Shown: positions 13,681-26,619, counted from the stretch's first letter. The stretch is 64,000 bases of DNA from Malania oleifera (GCF_029873635.1 NC_080419.1:61065040-61129039), one strand, 5' to 3'. The notes: generated by a model from the sequence alone, not told the origin. Numbers and translations: made by a program.

Positions 13681-14399
13681 TATTGTTATATGTAGCCCAT
13701 ATAAATGAGTGGATGACATGCACAAGTAGAAAAAATGGTGAAATCAGTGTGCCGGGGAAACAGTCGATGATTTTTTTAGTTTCCATTCACGGTTTTTCTG
13801 AACTTTCAGAGAAGGTTTGCTCTTGGTATCTTTCTGTTGATGGTATGCCTGAAACCGTTGACAGTTTGCCGCTTTCCATCGATAGTTTGACTGAAACCGT
13901 TGATGAATATTGTCACGACCTACTTATTTTCCTTTTACATTTTTTTTAAATAATAATATCAACGCCATACATTCTAGCTCAGCAGGTCACCATCCAACCG
14001 GACCCATGGGTACCAGGGATATAACAGAATATATAGCAGAAGCCTAAGTAGCATAAAGCATATAATCATATACATCTCATCATAACATGCATTACAACAC
14101 CAGAGTTACTACAATCACTATATCTCAGTATATACATCCCAAAGATCATAACTAGTGACATTCCCCGCAAAATCTAACTGTCCCTACAAAAACTTACCCT
14201 TTAAAAAGGGTAGATAAACAGTACTAAATCAGCGGGGCTTTTCCCGCTCTCCTATGTGGGGCTCTTGAAAAGTTATTAAGATTTAGGGATGAGACACCTC
14301 TCAGTAAGGGAAATAAACTAATACAGTGTGTGGCAATATGAGTATTCTATGTTCTACATATACCATACATAAAATATTCAGTACTGTTTTATCAAATCT

Positions 14400-14401
<2 letters not shown>

Positions 14402-14449
<48 letters not shown>
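14402..14449. repeat. (AT)n microsatellite
   Basis: About 24 AT dinucleotides inside the gypsy solo LTR. Confidence 0.95.
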
Positions 14450-14450
<1 letters not shown>

Positions 14451-14939
14451 ACACATGGCAAAACATATTGCATTTTCATAAACATATCTCATCTCATATA
14501 ATAATAATATCACAAAAACATCCCTGGTAGGTTAGCTAGCTGTTGTCATGTATTACCCCCACATGACAGGGTTGTGTGGCCCAAAGGCGGGACCTGACAA
14601 TGGTTAGCCGACCATTGCCAAGTTAAACATACAGTTTGTAAGTCTGATGGGCCTTCCTAACCTGGTCCGTACACCAGGGGCGATCACACACACTTCTTAA
14701 AAGCCACATCGACCATCCAATCTCACACCACTCCGTACAGCGGCGTTAACACAAATATCATGATCACGAGGACCATGGACACATAGCAATGGTACCGTGC
14801 AAGTGCTAGCCTAGACCAAGCCAACCAGGTTCTGATATAATATAATATATATTGAAACCGTGATACGTGGATATCTCATATAATAAATTTTCACATTAAT
14901 CATATCATTTTGCATATATATGTGTGTGTCATAAAAAAC

Positions 14940-15180
14940 ATCGGCCCGTATGCCGGTATTACACATTTTATCATAGTTTGGCCCATACGCCAAAAAATCA
15001 TAGCACAACCCGTACGTTGGCAAATCACAGTCACATAACCCGTACGCCGGCAAATCATAGCACAGTCCGTGCACTGGAAAATCACATCCATATAGCATGA
15101 CCTGTACACCGAAAAATCACATCCACATAACACGGCCCGTACACCAGCAAATCACATAAAAATCTCAGCTCGTACGCCGA
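14940..15180. repeat. Tandem array, about 36-40 bp unit, in gypsy LTR
   Basis: Six to eight imperfect units each carry a core like CCCGTACGCCGGCAAATCA followed by an ATCACA-rich spacer. It lies in the middle of the LTR and has no coding sense. Confidence 0.8.
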
Positions 15181-15794
15181 TTTTTCCTTATAAAAACCCA
15201 TATCATAATCACGTTCCCCAAAAAAAAGTATATCATATCATTAATACTCATGCAACAGATTTTTACGTATATTCAACATATGATCATTTCAACAGTATTT
15301 TCCCAAATATAAATCATATATAAATATATTTATTTTACTGAAATCAAATGCTATAAATATATATACATGCATTTTCTCAAAAATACTAGCTTAGATTATC
15401 CCCTTACCTGACTACCAAGAAAGCCCACAAAACAATCTAGTCTAACTCCCGTAGGACTTCCTGACCAATACCCTGAAATTGAAAATTCCCAGTACTAAAC
15501 TTTAGTATTTCCATGCGTACATCATTTCCTATAGCTATCGCAAGACCAAATACAGCTTAAAAAGTCTTACCTCAACTCAGGGATGATTTCCAACTCGCTT
15601 TCACCAATGATCCGCTCCGGCAGATTTGGAGAGAACTTCCCCAGGAGCGTCATGGTGACTTCAGATTGTCGTTCCGGCGAAGATCTGGCCCGAAATCGAC
15701 GAAAGAAAGAGAGAGAACCGAAGGGGAGAGAGAGAGGAGAGAGTTTTCTTATAAAAGAAGTTAAAATTTGGATTTTTCCATACTTATAGAACAG

Positions 15795-15985
15795 GATTCA
15801 CCAATGAGTCACGTCCTTCGTTGACGAATTCTGATTAATTTCGTCGATGAAATTTAGTCCTCGTCGACGAAATTCAGTCAGTTCAAAACCCCCTCTTAGT
15901 ATTTCTTCGTCGACGAAATTCAGTTTTTGTCGACGAATTTTCTTAAGCCTTCATCGACGAATCCCATGTATTCATCGACGAAGTT
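15795..15985. repeat. GTCGACGAA palindromic repeat cluster in gypsy LTR
   Basis: At least seven copies of a TCGTCGACGAA-like palindrome, several followed by ATTCAGT, spaced about 20-40 bases. They lie near the right end of the LTR. Confidence 0.8.
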
Positions 15986-16057
15986 GACTGCTTCTTTCTA
16001 ATTCCGGTTTCCGTTTCCCTTCCTCTATATCACTTAAATTCCATTTTAAATTCGGGT

Positions 16058-16259
16058 CGTTACAAATATGCTCGGGAACCCATCGCATATTTCAAAATTT
16101 GAATAAGGGGACATTAATTTGGTTGAGGTTTAGAGGGAAAACCTCAGGGAACAATATATATATATATCGTTACAAATATGCTCGGGAACCCATCGCATAT
16201 TTCAAAATTTGAATAAGGGGACATTAATTTGGTTGAGGTTTAGAGGGAAAACCTCAGGG

Positions 16260-16277
<18 letters not shown>
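16058..16277. repeat. 110-bp tandem duplication in copia LTR
   Basis: Two copies in tandem with a 110-base offset (for example the CTCGGGAACC block at 16,071 and 16,181), essentially identical. The left copy begins with the last bases of the gypsy LTR and its target duplication, and the right copy repeats them. The second copy then runs into a longer (AT)n tract to about 16,303. Confidence 0.9.
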
Positions 16278-16305
<28 letters not shown>

Positions 16306-16572
16306 TATTTGATGTATTTAGAGTATGATGGTTGTAAGTTGAGTGGATTGATGTATTGCTCTTATAATTTGCACAAGAAGATAGCGAATCATTACTATTT
16401 GCTCCCATGGATGTAGGCATTACCTAACCACGTAATTCCTTATGTTATTTGTTGTTCTTTATTTCATATACTTTCTATGGTTATGGATTGTTTTGTATAT
16501 TCATCAATTACCACATTGTGTGTTTGATCCTACACAAATATATTCTGTTGTGTGATTTGGATTTTTCACAAC

Positions 16573-18675
16573 AAATTGGTATTAGAGCATTGTTGTAATG
16601 GCCCCTGGATATTCATCTACTAAATTTGACATTGTCAAGTTTGATGGAACTAGGAATTTTGGTTTGTGGAAGAGAAGGGTGAAGGATCTCTTGGAGCAGT
16701 AAGGAATGGTGAAGGCCTTATATGGAATTCTACCGAAAGGCATGGATGAAGCAAGTTGGAATAAATTAGGGGCAACGACAGTATCAACCATTTGAATTTG
16801 TTTGGCTTATGACGTGTTGTGTCACATCATGGATGAGGATTATTTGACATCAGTTTGGTGAAAAATAGAAAGCCGATATTTGTCTAAGAGTCCATCAAAA
16901 TCTATAAATGTAGTGGAAGGAGACTCGAAAAGCAGTGATGGTGATATGCTATGTGTTTCATAGGGTTCGGAGTGCCTCACAGATGATTCTTGGATCCTAG
17001 ATACCGTATGCTCTTATAACATGACAGCAAATAGAAAATGGTTCAACACCTACAAGTCAATTAATATTGGTTGTGTTTTGATGAGAAATGATATTTCATG
17101 CAAAATAATTGGTATTTTAAAAGTCAAAACCAAAATGTATGCTGGTGTTATGAGAACAGTATGTGATGTAAGGCATGTATCGGGTCTAAGGAAGAATGTA
17201 ATTTCATTGGGCACTTTAGATTGTAACGGATATAGTTACAAGTCTAAAAGTGTGGAAATAAAAGTGTGTGAAGACAACATGATAGTGATGAAAGTAGAAA
17301 AGGTAGCGAGAAATATCTATGCACTGCATGGTGTTATAGTTGCAGGTGGAGTTTCAACTGTAGAATTTGAGTCAGATGTGTTATGGTATATAAGGTTAAG
17401 GCATATGGGTAACTACATGTATTCAGATGTTTGGGGACCAGTAAGGATAGCATCACGGGGCAGACACATGTTTTTTATGGGCTTATCACGAAAGGTCTTG
17501 GTGTATCTCATGTGGCAGAAGTTTGGGGTGTTTACTAGGTTTAACTTGTGGTTGAGGTGGAAAACCAGATCAGGAGTGAGATTCGCAGGTCAAACATTGG
17601 GACTGAGAATGCTGGTTTCATTCAAGGAGTTTTGTAAGTAAGGCAGGTTACATGTAGGGTTTGCCGGATACTTCTTGGTGAAATTAGTGAGTATGACACA
17701 TTTCTTGTGTGACCGATCACCAAAGGTATCATTAGATGAGAGAGTTACAGGTGAATTGTGGGCAGGTTTTGCGGTAGACTACTCGGGTGTGAGTGGATGT
17801 CCACTAGTGCACTATTTTAGTGATGGAGGATCTAGGCTTGGTGTTATGTCTGGACAGTACATCTTTCAGGGGTATAAGAAAGGAGGGTGTAAATTGGGTG
17901 ATCATGTGGTAAACAAAGGGGTGATAGAGGACATGGTTTTTCATGTGAAGGCTATAGGGAAGCGTACTCAGGTAAAGGAAGAGAAACAAATGTCAGAAAA
18001 CTGCGGCAGCAGCAAACATGTAATTTAAGTGGAGTTAGATACTCATGATAGAAATGCAAGGAGTTCTATCTTATGTCAAAAGTATCACAGTATAAATGGG
18101 CATGTGATACAAGTGGAGCAACAGACTTAGGGAAGAGGTGTCATTGTTCATATTGTAGGGAGTTTTAGCTTGGGAAACTAGCAGGATCATAGTGGGCCTA
18201 GGTGCATTATCAAACCACCACTAAGGTATAAATTTGGCATTCTAGTGTTTTATGCATTCATTACTACCAGCAGCAAAGTTCCTACTATATTTCAAGTTGC
18301 AGTGCACGAAAAAGGGAAAAATATATGGATAAGTGATATGGTGGAGGAGATGAAGTCATTGTATATGTACCATATGTGGGAGTTGGTTAGGCTTCCAGTG
18401 AGGAAGAGGGTGATAGGATGCAAATGAGTGATGTATTTGTTGTTTGTGGATGACATGTTATTGGCTAGGGGGGAGGTTTTGACTGAGGCTAATTAGTTGG
18501 GAACTATGTTCAAAGTTTTTGACATAACTATGTTGGGTACGGCCAAGAAGGGTCTTGGATTGATGATTCGCATGGATAAAGCTGCAGATAGATTAGTGTT
18601 ATCTTACGGTGGCTTTGTGAATAGAGCTATAGGGAGATTGATGTTATCTTAGGGTGGATTTGTGGATAAAACCAC
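16573..18675 (+). pseudogene. Decayed Ty1/copia polyprotein (gag-protease-integrase-RT)
   Basis: A TTGGTATTAGAGC primer site at 16,574 is followed by a gag start at 16,598. Next comes a protease region whose expected DSA active site reads DTV near 17,000. Then come a gag-pre-integrase block, a broken integrase core with SDVWGP, and a later YSGVSGC block. Last is a reverse transcriptase tail with LLFVDDML near 18,440. Large in-frame pieces are missing: the gag C-terminal half, the integrase zinc finger, and the reverse transcriptase from before 18,428 to the VDD motif. Many stops are present. Copia order (integrase before RT) is clear. It is closely related to the element at 52,900-64,000. Confidence 0.85.
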
Positions 18676-19944
18676 AAGGTGACTTTATTTTCCGTCTTAA
18701 TTTAAGATTCAGTCCAGCAATTGAGAAACACAACCTGACAATAGTTTACTATGACTTTCCTAGAATCGTCACTCCATGAAAAACACAGAAACCACCACGA
18801 AAATTCTTCTTCTCAATCCCTAAACAAAACTATGATTTTTGAACCATTTTTTTTCTTTCTCATAAAATATTATTACTCTGATAAAACTCTAATACCATAA
18901 TCTATAGTCAAAGTCAAATCAGATCCATAGGTATCGGGGATTTACTTGTTTATACATACATATCACCTAAGCAGCGGAACTATAACATACTTAACATATA
19001 TACAATAACAAGGGTTTCACTATCTCTACATATAAACATATAAACCCCAAAAATTTTTCATGTCCCTGACTCATCTACTTACCCTGCTATTGGGTAAAAC
19101 CAACAAACTCCTCCATCACGGAACTCGCTCCACTCGTCTATCAGGGTTTCCTGAAATATTTGTAATTCTAGGGTGAGACACCTCTCAGTAAAGGAAATAG
19201 ACTAATATCAGTGTATGGCAACGTGATTTTGTCATATAATAAATATATACTGCAAATAATTTCATTATAGTATTATTTAAGCTGTAACTATCAATACTTG
19301 GAAAATCTATACTTATAAACATACTTATAATGAATTTACATAATATTCAAATCATCTGCTAAATCTGTATAATACTGAAATTATACCCTGGATGTCCGTG
19401 TATCATGACTCCATCCCTCATGATCTGGGTTGTGCGGCCCAAAGTCTGGACCTAACCTAGCTGGCCTACCAGGTTAAGTCAAACATAACATACTACGCAC
19501 AATTGCCCACCCAACCTGGCCTACCCATCCAACTACACCATCACGCACTTCAAGTGGGTCAGTAACACAATGGGTATCTAACACAATGGGTATCCTACTA
19601 CACCGTCACACTTTTGGGCTAATCAGCCACCGACCCACATTTCCTTACTAGTGTGGTTGCATTATCGGCTATACCCAATCTGGTCTGCCTAACCTACTAC
19701 ATTGTCAAGACTACTAGGGTCAGCACTCAATGGGTATACCTACTACACCGATCTGACTAGTTAGCTACGGTACCGTGCTCTTAATGTAAGTAACCATCCG
19801 GGTTCTGATACTATATAATACATTTCACATAATATATATTTCTGTTCATAAATAACATTTTCATATTCCTGAAATAGAATCTGGCTTTTACATATTTCTG
19901 AATAAAATACTATTTCTTAATTCTTGAATCATAACATCATAATA

Positions 19945-20035
19945 ATACCGATCACGGCATCTGTGCCGGCTATCATATCTTGGCATCTGTGCCGGCTATC
20001 ATATCATGACATCTATGCTGGCTACCATATCATAA
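19945..20035. repeat. Short tandem array, about 26-28 bp x 3, in gypsy LTR
   Basis: Three units of a GGCATCTGTGCCGGCTATCA-like sequence. The third is diverged. Confidence 0.8.
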
Positions 20036-21106
20036 TATGCTAGAAATATTCTTTAATTTTTGTATTGATTATTAGCATTCTAAAATCACTATAATAACAT
20101 GCTTATTCCATGAAATCAAAACATATTTTGATATACAGCTAAAACATTCAATTTATACTCATGCCACACGAGTGAGTAATTCTATATAATATTATATGGC
20201 CTCAAAAACATAATTTATTGATAAAATATTATTAAATATAAAATCATGATTTACTCAGTTCAATATCAGTATTTCCCAAAACTAATTATATTATACAAAT
20301 AATTTCTGAAACATATACTGAATAATAATAAACATTAAATTTCCTGAAAAACCTGACTTAATCTATTCCCTTACTTCGTTTCCTGAACTATGTCTATAGG
20401 GATCCCGAAATTATACCCGCGACGCTCACTCAAACCTTGAATTCAAAAACTCTAGTTCAATCAATTTCATCGCAAATAAAATACTATTTTAAAATTTCCT
20501 AAATCCATAAACTCCAAATAAATAATTAAAACTCCCAAAAATAACCAATTTACTTAATTCCCTAAATCTCACTCTCACTTTGGAGTGGTGCCTAGTACCC
20601 CAAAATTAAAATTTACTTCGGCCAAATGTCGATAATCGAGACTAGGACCCCATGGTGGTGCCCGATCGTTGATTTAGTTGAAGATTTAAGGAAAAATTGA
20701 AGAAAGAGGGAAATGTTACCTTACCCCCAGGGTGGTGCCAATGTCACTCCTATGACAAATCCGCTCTAGTAGAAATGTCAGTGGTGAAGAATGGAACTCA
20801 GCGGTATTTTTCAATTTCCGATCAGTGCTCGTTAGGCAGACAAAATCGAGGAGAGAGAGAGAGAGAGAGAGGAAAGATGAAGGGAGCGTGAGGAGAGAGA
20901 GTGGGCATGGGTTTTTTTTTTTTTCTCTCTATTCTGTTAACTTTGTCTCAATGAAGCTTAGACATGAAGCTTCCTAATACCCTTTTTTTTTCTTTTCTTG
21001 TTTATCTTATATTAATATTATATACATATATTTTTATCCTTATATACTTATACATATTTATATAACCATCATTTTATTAAATTTAATTAATTCAACTTAA
21101 TAATGT

Positions 21107-21158
21107 TTAATTAATAATAATAATAATAATAATTATTATTATTATTATTATTTTTGGA
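21107..21158. repeat. (TAA)n/(TTA)n self-complementary microsatellite
   Basis: A run of AATAAT is followed directly by ATTATT, so the tract can fold on itself. It lies 40 bases from the end of the gypsy LTR. Confidence 0.9.
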
Positions 21159-21201
21159 AACCACTATATCCTCCAGTAATAATTATTTTTGGGGTGTTAC
21201 A

Positions 21202-21574
21202 GATACCCTCGGAAACCCATTGCAGATTTCAAATTTTGAATAAAAGGACGTTATTTTGGTTGGGGTTTGGAGGGAAAACCTCCGGGAATTCTATATATAT
21301 GTCATATTTGATGTATTTAAAGTATGATGGTTGTAAGAGTTGAGAGGATTAATGTATTGTTCTTGTGATTTGCACAAGATGATAGTAAATCCTTACCGTT
21401 TGCTCCCGTGGATGTAGGTATTGTCGAACCACATAATTTCTTGTGTTATTTTTTGTTATTACTTTCATATACTTGCTTTGGTTGTGGATTGTTCTATATA
21501 TTCATCATTTACTGTATTGTGTGTTTTATCCTACACAAATATATTCCATTGTGCAATTTGGTTTTTTCAAAACA
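21202..21574 (+). mobile_element. Ty1/copia 3' LTR, right part
   Basis: The sequence is collinear with 16,065-16,572 at roughly 15% difference by eye and ends in CAAAACA. It lacks a primer site, as expected for a 3' LTR. Its left part is missing or lies beyond the gypsy LTR. Confidence 0.7.
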
Positions 21575-21886
21575 CTAATCCCCACATATCATCAAACTTG
21601 GCATATGCTTATCCAATCATACACAACATGCATAGAAGAATTATATATACAAGCAAAATATTCACAAGTATGCAGCAATCATCCATATTTACAAACAAAG
21701 TATCATGGAGTAATCAAAAGATCATTACATTCATATTTGAGATAACTCAATGGCTCGACTCTCTAGTGTCCCCAAGGGAGTCACCAAACTATCGCAACAT
21801 CCCCGAAGAAAAGGTTCGGAATGGTGAGAAATAATAATATTGAAATTTGATGGAGACGCCACTAACCTATTATTTACCTAGGTGCA
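21575..21886. other. Orphan retroelement-like fragment
   Basis: No gene. The stretch near 21,745-21,886, with a GGAGACGCCACTAACC block, resembles the 5' untranslated zone of some plant gypsy elements. That is a weak, memory-based likeness. Confidence 0.35.
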
Positions 21887-23296
21887 TGTTGAGAATAGTG
21901 TATTCCCAAGAGGGAGGGGGTGAATTAGAAATTAAAACTTCCTAAGTCAAATCCACAGCCAGTATATCACAACCTAGGGTCTTTCTAAATAGATTCCAAT
22001 TCTCACAAATAAACGAGTATGCAAATATATAAAACAAATAAAGCAATCACAATAGTTCAAGTATTAACATACATGGGTTCATATATGCTTATGTCTTCTA
22101 AAAGATAACCCAATAAACCTTCTTAAAAATGATATATGAAAGTGTGGTTTATTGAAAACTTGGGTTTCAAGCTCAAAAAGATTTTTGCAAATAAAGTATA
22201 TGAGCTTATGAATCTTGCAATTGAACGTGCAAGATTCAATAGCAAAAACTATGTTTTCTCCAAAGATATTTATCAATGAAATATATGAAGAAACTTTAGA
22301 TTTACTCTAAAAAAGAATGATTCGAAAAATGAATAACAATGAGAGTAAACGGTTTATGATACAAAATATATGCCCAAGATAAATGCTTTACAAAAGAAAT
22401 TTTCAAATAATAAGTGTAGGAGAGTGTAAAAATGAATAAGAATCAAAAATATTTCTAGGAGGATTTTCTCTCTAATCTCTTAATTAAAAAAAGAGTTATG
22501 AGGGGGTATACATAGAGTTCCTTGAAAATCTTACCGTTAGGGACACGCTCGACATTTTCAATTTGTTTAATGAAAAATTAAGTCTGATTAGTGCTGAAAA
22601 ATTAAGTCAGCCCAAGAGGTTCAGTCGACTGACCTTCAGCGTTGGTTGACCGACTACACATAGCAATTTTGAAATTTGAAACAGGTTCGGTCGGCTATGG
22701 TTGGCGTCAGTCAGCTGGCCAAGGCGATTTTCCAAGCCTTCGTAGGTTCGGTCACCCGATTTTAAGGCCGATTGGCTGATTCATGAAGGTCGGTCAGTTG
22801 AGGCAAATTTCAATTAAATGGCCAGTCGGCCAAGGCATAATAAACAGGCTAGAATACAAGGTCGATCGAATCGAGGCTTTTTAATTAAGCCAAAAAATGC
22901 AATGTTAGTCAACCACAGTCTTTGTCAAATTCATTTTAGCCCTAATTATTTGCCCTAACCGATTAGTTATTAAAAAAAGGTTTTTTTGTGAAAAAGTGTT
23001 GGTCCCTAGGGTCTGTCTACAGTCATTTGAGCTTTCATTCATAACATGCATGTCATGCATTATTACAGACCAAAATATAAAAACAAAATGCAATTTACAA
23101 AATAAATTTGTCTTCATTTTTTTGTTCTTTAAGTTTCATGGAAAACGCTAGGATGTATGTGCTTTAGGTCCTTCATGGCTTCCATTTCCCTTTTACTTCA
23201 TGTGCGTTGAAATGTAAACCTGCTCACGTGCTAAATGCACACATAAGTAACTTGTGTTTTTTCAGCATCAAAATGATCGAACTCAAAAAGTCAACA
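21887..23296 (-). mobile_element. Sirevirus-like copia LTR, 1.4 kb
   Basis: On the minus strand it starts TGTTGAC and ends TCAACA. Near its 3' end it has the CACCCCCTCCCTCTTGGGA block shared by the other LTRs of this group (23,306; 35,214; 50,529; 54,138; 59,622; 61,422). A cluster of GGTCGACTG/GGTTGACC-type repeats lies at 22,615-22,870. The flanks (GTGCA left, ATGCG right) do not make a convincing target duplication. Confidence 0.7.
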
Positions 23297-23305
23297 ATGC
23301 GGTTA

Positions 23306-25301
23306 TGTTAACTTTGGTGCAATCCCAAGAGGGGGGTGAATTGGATATTTAAAAATTCTTTCATAGATCAACCATTCTAACAACAGTATTATGCAACCTA
23401 GGGTCTTTCTATGCAATTATAAATCCAATCATTCACAATAAAATACACACGTGTGGTAAATAAGTTGCAAAAATATAGATTGCACACACGATATGTTATC
23501 GAGGTTCGGCCAAAGTGCCTATGTCCCCGCCTTGGCTCACCAGCACAAGGATTCCACTATGAGCTCACTTAACGAGTAGAGCGGCACCTAATACAACCAG
23601 GTCAATTAATAGGGCTAACCTCAACCTTCAACTACACCTTACCAGGATGGTGCACCTGGCTTTCCTAATCAGGTCTAAGTTAATCCGGGACTATTCAACA
23701 GGGCTAGTGTCCCTCTTCGAGTCCACGCCTGGAATACAAAAAATATTCAATAAAAATTATGCATACACGGAAATATGCTTCTCAACAAGAAGATATGTAC
23801 CACAATACAATCCAGACAATAATGCAAGCGCAGATGATAGTAAATATGCTCAATGCTTAATAATGTGTGCTAAACACTCAATCTAATGTAAATATACAAT
23901 CAAGATCTATAGTGTATTTCCAATCAAACTTTGAATCAAATAATCAATGTGAATCAATCACCTCAAGTTTCAAAGTGTTTCAACAATTATATTCCAAAAT
24001 ATCTCAAACAATATTTTTCACGAAATAATAGCTTAAGAGATATTTGAAAAGTGTAAGCTTGTGAACAAGTATTTTGCAAATCAAAACATGCAAGCTTGAT
24101 GAGTCTTGCAACCAAGATGCAAAGACTCATTAGCTACAAGGGTTTTCCCACACAAAGATTTATTGATTAAATCAAGGGAAGAACCCTAGCTAAAAACTCT
24201 CTCTATAAAAAAAAAAAGCAATCAATAACAATGAGAGTTTAAGCACTTTGAATCACTCAATAACACTCTTAGGAAGTTGGATTTTTCAAAGGAATAGCAA
24301 AGAATGAGTGTATGGGCTTAGTATGTGAAAGATATGATCTTTGAAAAATAGAGGATTTTTGGCTAATCAAGTATGCAAATCTCTGTTAATTTTTGCAAAT
24401 GAACTCATAAATATAGAGAAGGCAAGATTTATGACTGTTAGGGATATGTAAGGCATTATTAAATTTATTTTAAAACTGATTAGAAAAATTAACCTTGTTT
24501 TACCCTAATTAACTAAGGTAAAAATTAAAACAACCTAAGAGTTTCGGGCAGCCTGTCACTTGGTTCGGTTGCCTGAACAGACACAATAGAAAAAGTGATT
24601 TTTGAAATTCGGGTGCCTGAATTTAGGTTTAGTTTGCTGACCAAAGGCAATTTCCATTTTGTCCGAGGTTCGGTCATTTGAACCATAGTTTAGCTTATCG
24701 AACTTCCAAGTTTGGTCACCCGAGGGTAAAATGAACAATAAGTTCGGGCGCTCGGGGACGATGGAAAAGTACAAGGTACAAGTTCGGTCAACCGTGGACA
24801 CTCAAGTCATTTTGAGTTTGGTCGCCCAAATCCAGGTCAACTTTTTGACCAGTCCATGGTTCGGTCGACTGAGATAATTTGACTTGCCAGGTTTGGTCAC
24901 CCGAAGCCTCAAGATTTTAACCTAAGGTCCATTCTTTGATTTTAATTTAACCCCTAATAATATGAGAACTATATTGGGGCTTTGTGCACTAAGTGTGGGA
25001 ACTTAAGGTCTATCTAAGGTCATTCTGAGCATATTGTCATACCATGCATGATGCAGATTATTACAAACCATATAGTGTTACAGTCCATAATTAATTACAA
25101 CTCAGAATGAAGAATATAAAAACATAATTACAAATAAGGTACAATATTCTTCAGTCTTCTATAATATCATGATACGCCATCATGATATAACATTCTTTTC
25201 AATTCCGTGCGTAGAGTGAACCTACATAAAGCCTTAGTGTAAACATCAGTACTAAGTGTATTTGTCATTATCAAAATAGGATATGACCAACTAGGTCAAC
25301 A
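23306..25301 (-). mobile_element. Sirevirus-like copia 3' LTR, 1,996 bp
   Basis: On the minus strand it runs from TGTTGACC (25,301) to GTTAACA (23,306). A polypurine tract lies directly next to its start, so this is the 3' LTR of a minus-strand element whose internal part lies to the right. A TTCGGTTGCC/CGAA-type repeat cluster sits at 24,540-24,900. The usual CCAAGAGGGGGGTGAATTGG block lies at its 3' end. Confidence 0.85.
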
Positions 25302-25315
25302 ATCTCCCCTTTTTT
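25302..25315 (-). other. Polypurine tract next to 3' LTR
   Basis: The minus strand reads AAAAAAGGGGAGAT immediately before TGTTGACC. This is the plus-strand priming site of an LTR retrotransposon. Similar tracts recur inside the element. Confidence 0.85.
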
Positions 25316-26580
25316 GTAATGACAAATACTTTATGCGAAAGTGCAACCAAGAAAGGCTCTCCCTAACTATATGCATAAAGATAAATGAAGCTTAATTAAA
25401 TTGACTAATTAAATTAACCAATGTACCTAATGTACCCAATTTTGCCTCTTCTTCCCCTTTTGGCAACAACAAAAAGGGTTAAGAATAAAGAATTATAAGT
25501 AATTTGGGCATACAATGAGTAACAGTCATTTAGATATAATAAATAATTTGGGAATATTTTTAAAAATTTTGGCAGCATGCCTTTTGAAAATAAAGCATTT
25601 CCCAAAATAAATCTATACCCAAGTGTCCTGTTTGAATTCAATAAAATAATGTTCAACAATTTACATCTAGCAACTCAAACAGTTTAGTATTGAACCACTT
25701 AAATCATCAAGTCAAAGAGATAGTATAATCATGCATCACAAGATAACTGAAGGATACCAATTGTTAATACCAATTGTTAGAGATTCATGTATTCCCACAA
25801 GATATATATTATAACAATGAATGATGTGAAATTTAACATTTTAGAGCCATATATTTCCAAGTGAAGTGGCTTCCCCTCAAATTGTGCATTCTCTTTAATC
25901 TTATAATGTGAGCCTATGACACAAGGTATTTAAAACTCAAAAATACACCACATGACAAAAGATTATCTTTTGAGATTAGTTCATATGCATATATGACTTT
26001 TAAAAAAAATCCCCCTTTATAAATTTGATACCAATTATTGTTTTGGGGATACAATTTGCCACAAGATGTTAAATTTAAGTCTAGCAAAGTGATTGAAGAA
26101 AACTAGAACAGATCATATTAAAAGATATTCATGATGCATAAAGAGATGATGTTCTAACATCACAACCTAAGTTGAGAATGTTCAATTTTATAAGATCGTA
26201 GGATGTTTGTGCAGTGAATTTGGAAAATTTTGGCAGCACTTCGTTTAAAAATACAACTTTTCCCATAAACACCTACCAAGTGAAAGAATTTTAAAAACCA
26301 AAAGAAGAGTTAACATGCACATCCATTTTAGAAAACGTTTGAATATTTTGGGAAAATATCAAACAAAAATCCAGCAGCATGTCGTTTGTAAACAAGACAT
26401 TTCCCATATTAACCTGCATAAAAGGATTCACGAAGTAGTATATCATTCAGTTTTGAGCATGCGAGAACCTAACAATTCTACCAATAGACAATATACATCA
26501 ACTGCATCCGCCATGCAGGAGGCATCAATCAGACAAACATATACACATATATAAAAGTACATGCAAGCCATCAAACCATC

Positions 26581-26619
<39 letters not shown>

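Larger units (their letters stand above)
13911..16064 (+). mobile_element. Ty3/gypsy-type solo LTR, 2,154 bp, TSD AATAT
   Basis: The element starts TGTCACGACC and ends GGGTCGTTACA, so its ends are short inverted repeats of the TG...CA kind. AATAT flanks it on both sides (13,906-13,910 and 16,065-16,069). No gag or pol is present, so it is a solo LTR, the usual product of recombination between the two LTRs of a full element. It contains an (AT)n tract, a tandem array at 14,940-15,180 and GTCGACGAA repeats at 15,795-15,985. Lineage beyond gypsy type is not decided. Confidence 0.88.
13683..16572 (+). mobile_element. Ty1/copia 5' LTR, interrupted by a gypsy solo LTR
   Basis: The right part, 16,065-16,572, matches the sequence at 21,202-21,574, the presumed 3' LTR of the same element. 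It ends in CAACA and is followed at once by a primer-binding-site-like TTGGTATTAGAGC. The part left of the gypsy insertion (about 13,683-13,910) is assigned to the same LTR because the insertion has a clean 5-bp target duplication. The left LTR boundary is not resolved. Confidence 0.65.
18675..21201 (+). mobile_element. Ty3/gypsy-type LTR, diverged relative of 13,911-16,064, left end lost
   Basis: It ends GGGGTGTTACA at 21,201, followed by GATAC. The shared landmarks GGGTGAGACACCTCTCAGTA (about 19,171) and GTTGTGCGGCCC (about 19,430) place it in the same broad family as the solo LTR to the left. No TG start or matching GATAC was found on the left, where it abuts broken copia coding sequence. 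It holds a 26-bp repeat of CATCTGTGCCGGCTATCAT about three times at 19,945-20,035. Confidence 0.7.

Noticed and set aside
14940..15180. Regularly spaced repeats that look a little like a CRISPR array
   Set aside because: Units are degenerate, spacers are not unique, and the sequence is inside a plant LTR.
17021..17641. 206-codon frame as an independent host gene
   Set aside because: Its content is copia protease to integrase, with flanking pieces in other frames. It is a transposon remnant.
21887..25301. LTRs at 21,887 and 23,306 as the pair of one element
   Set aside because: Their U3 sequences and lengths differ, both point the same way, and only nine bases lie between them. They belong to different elements.
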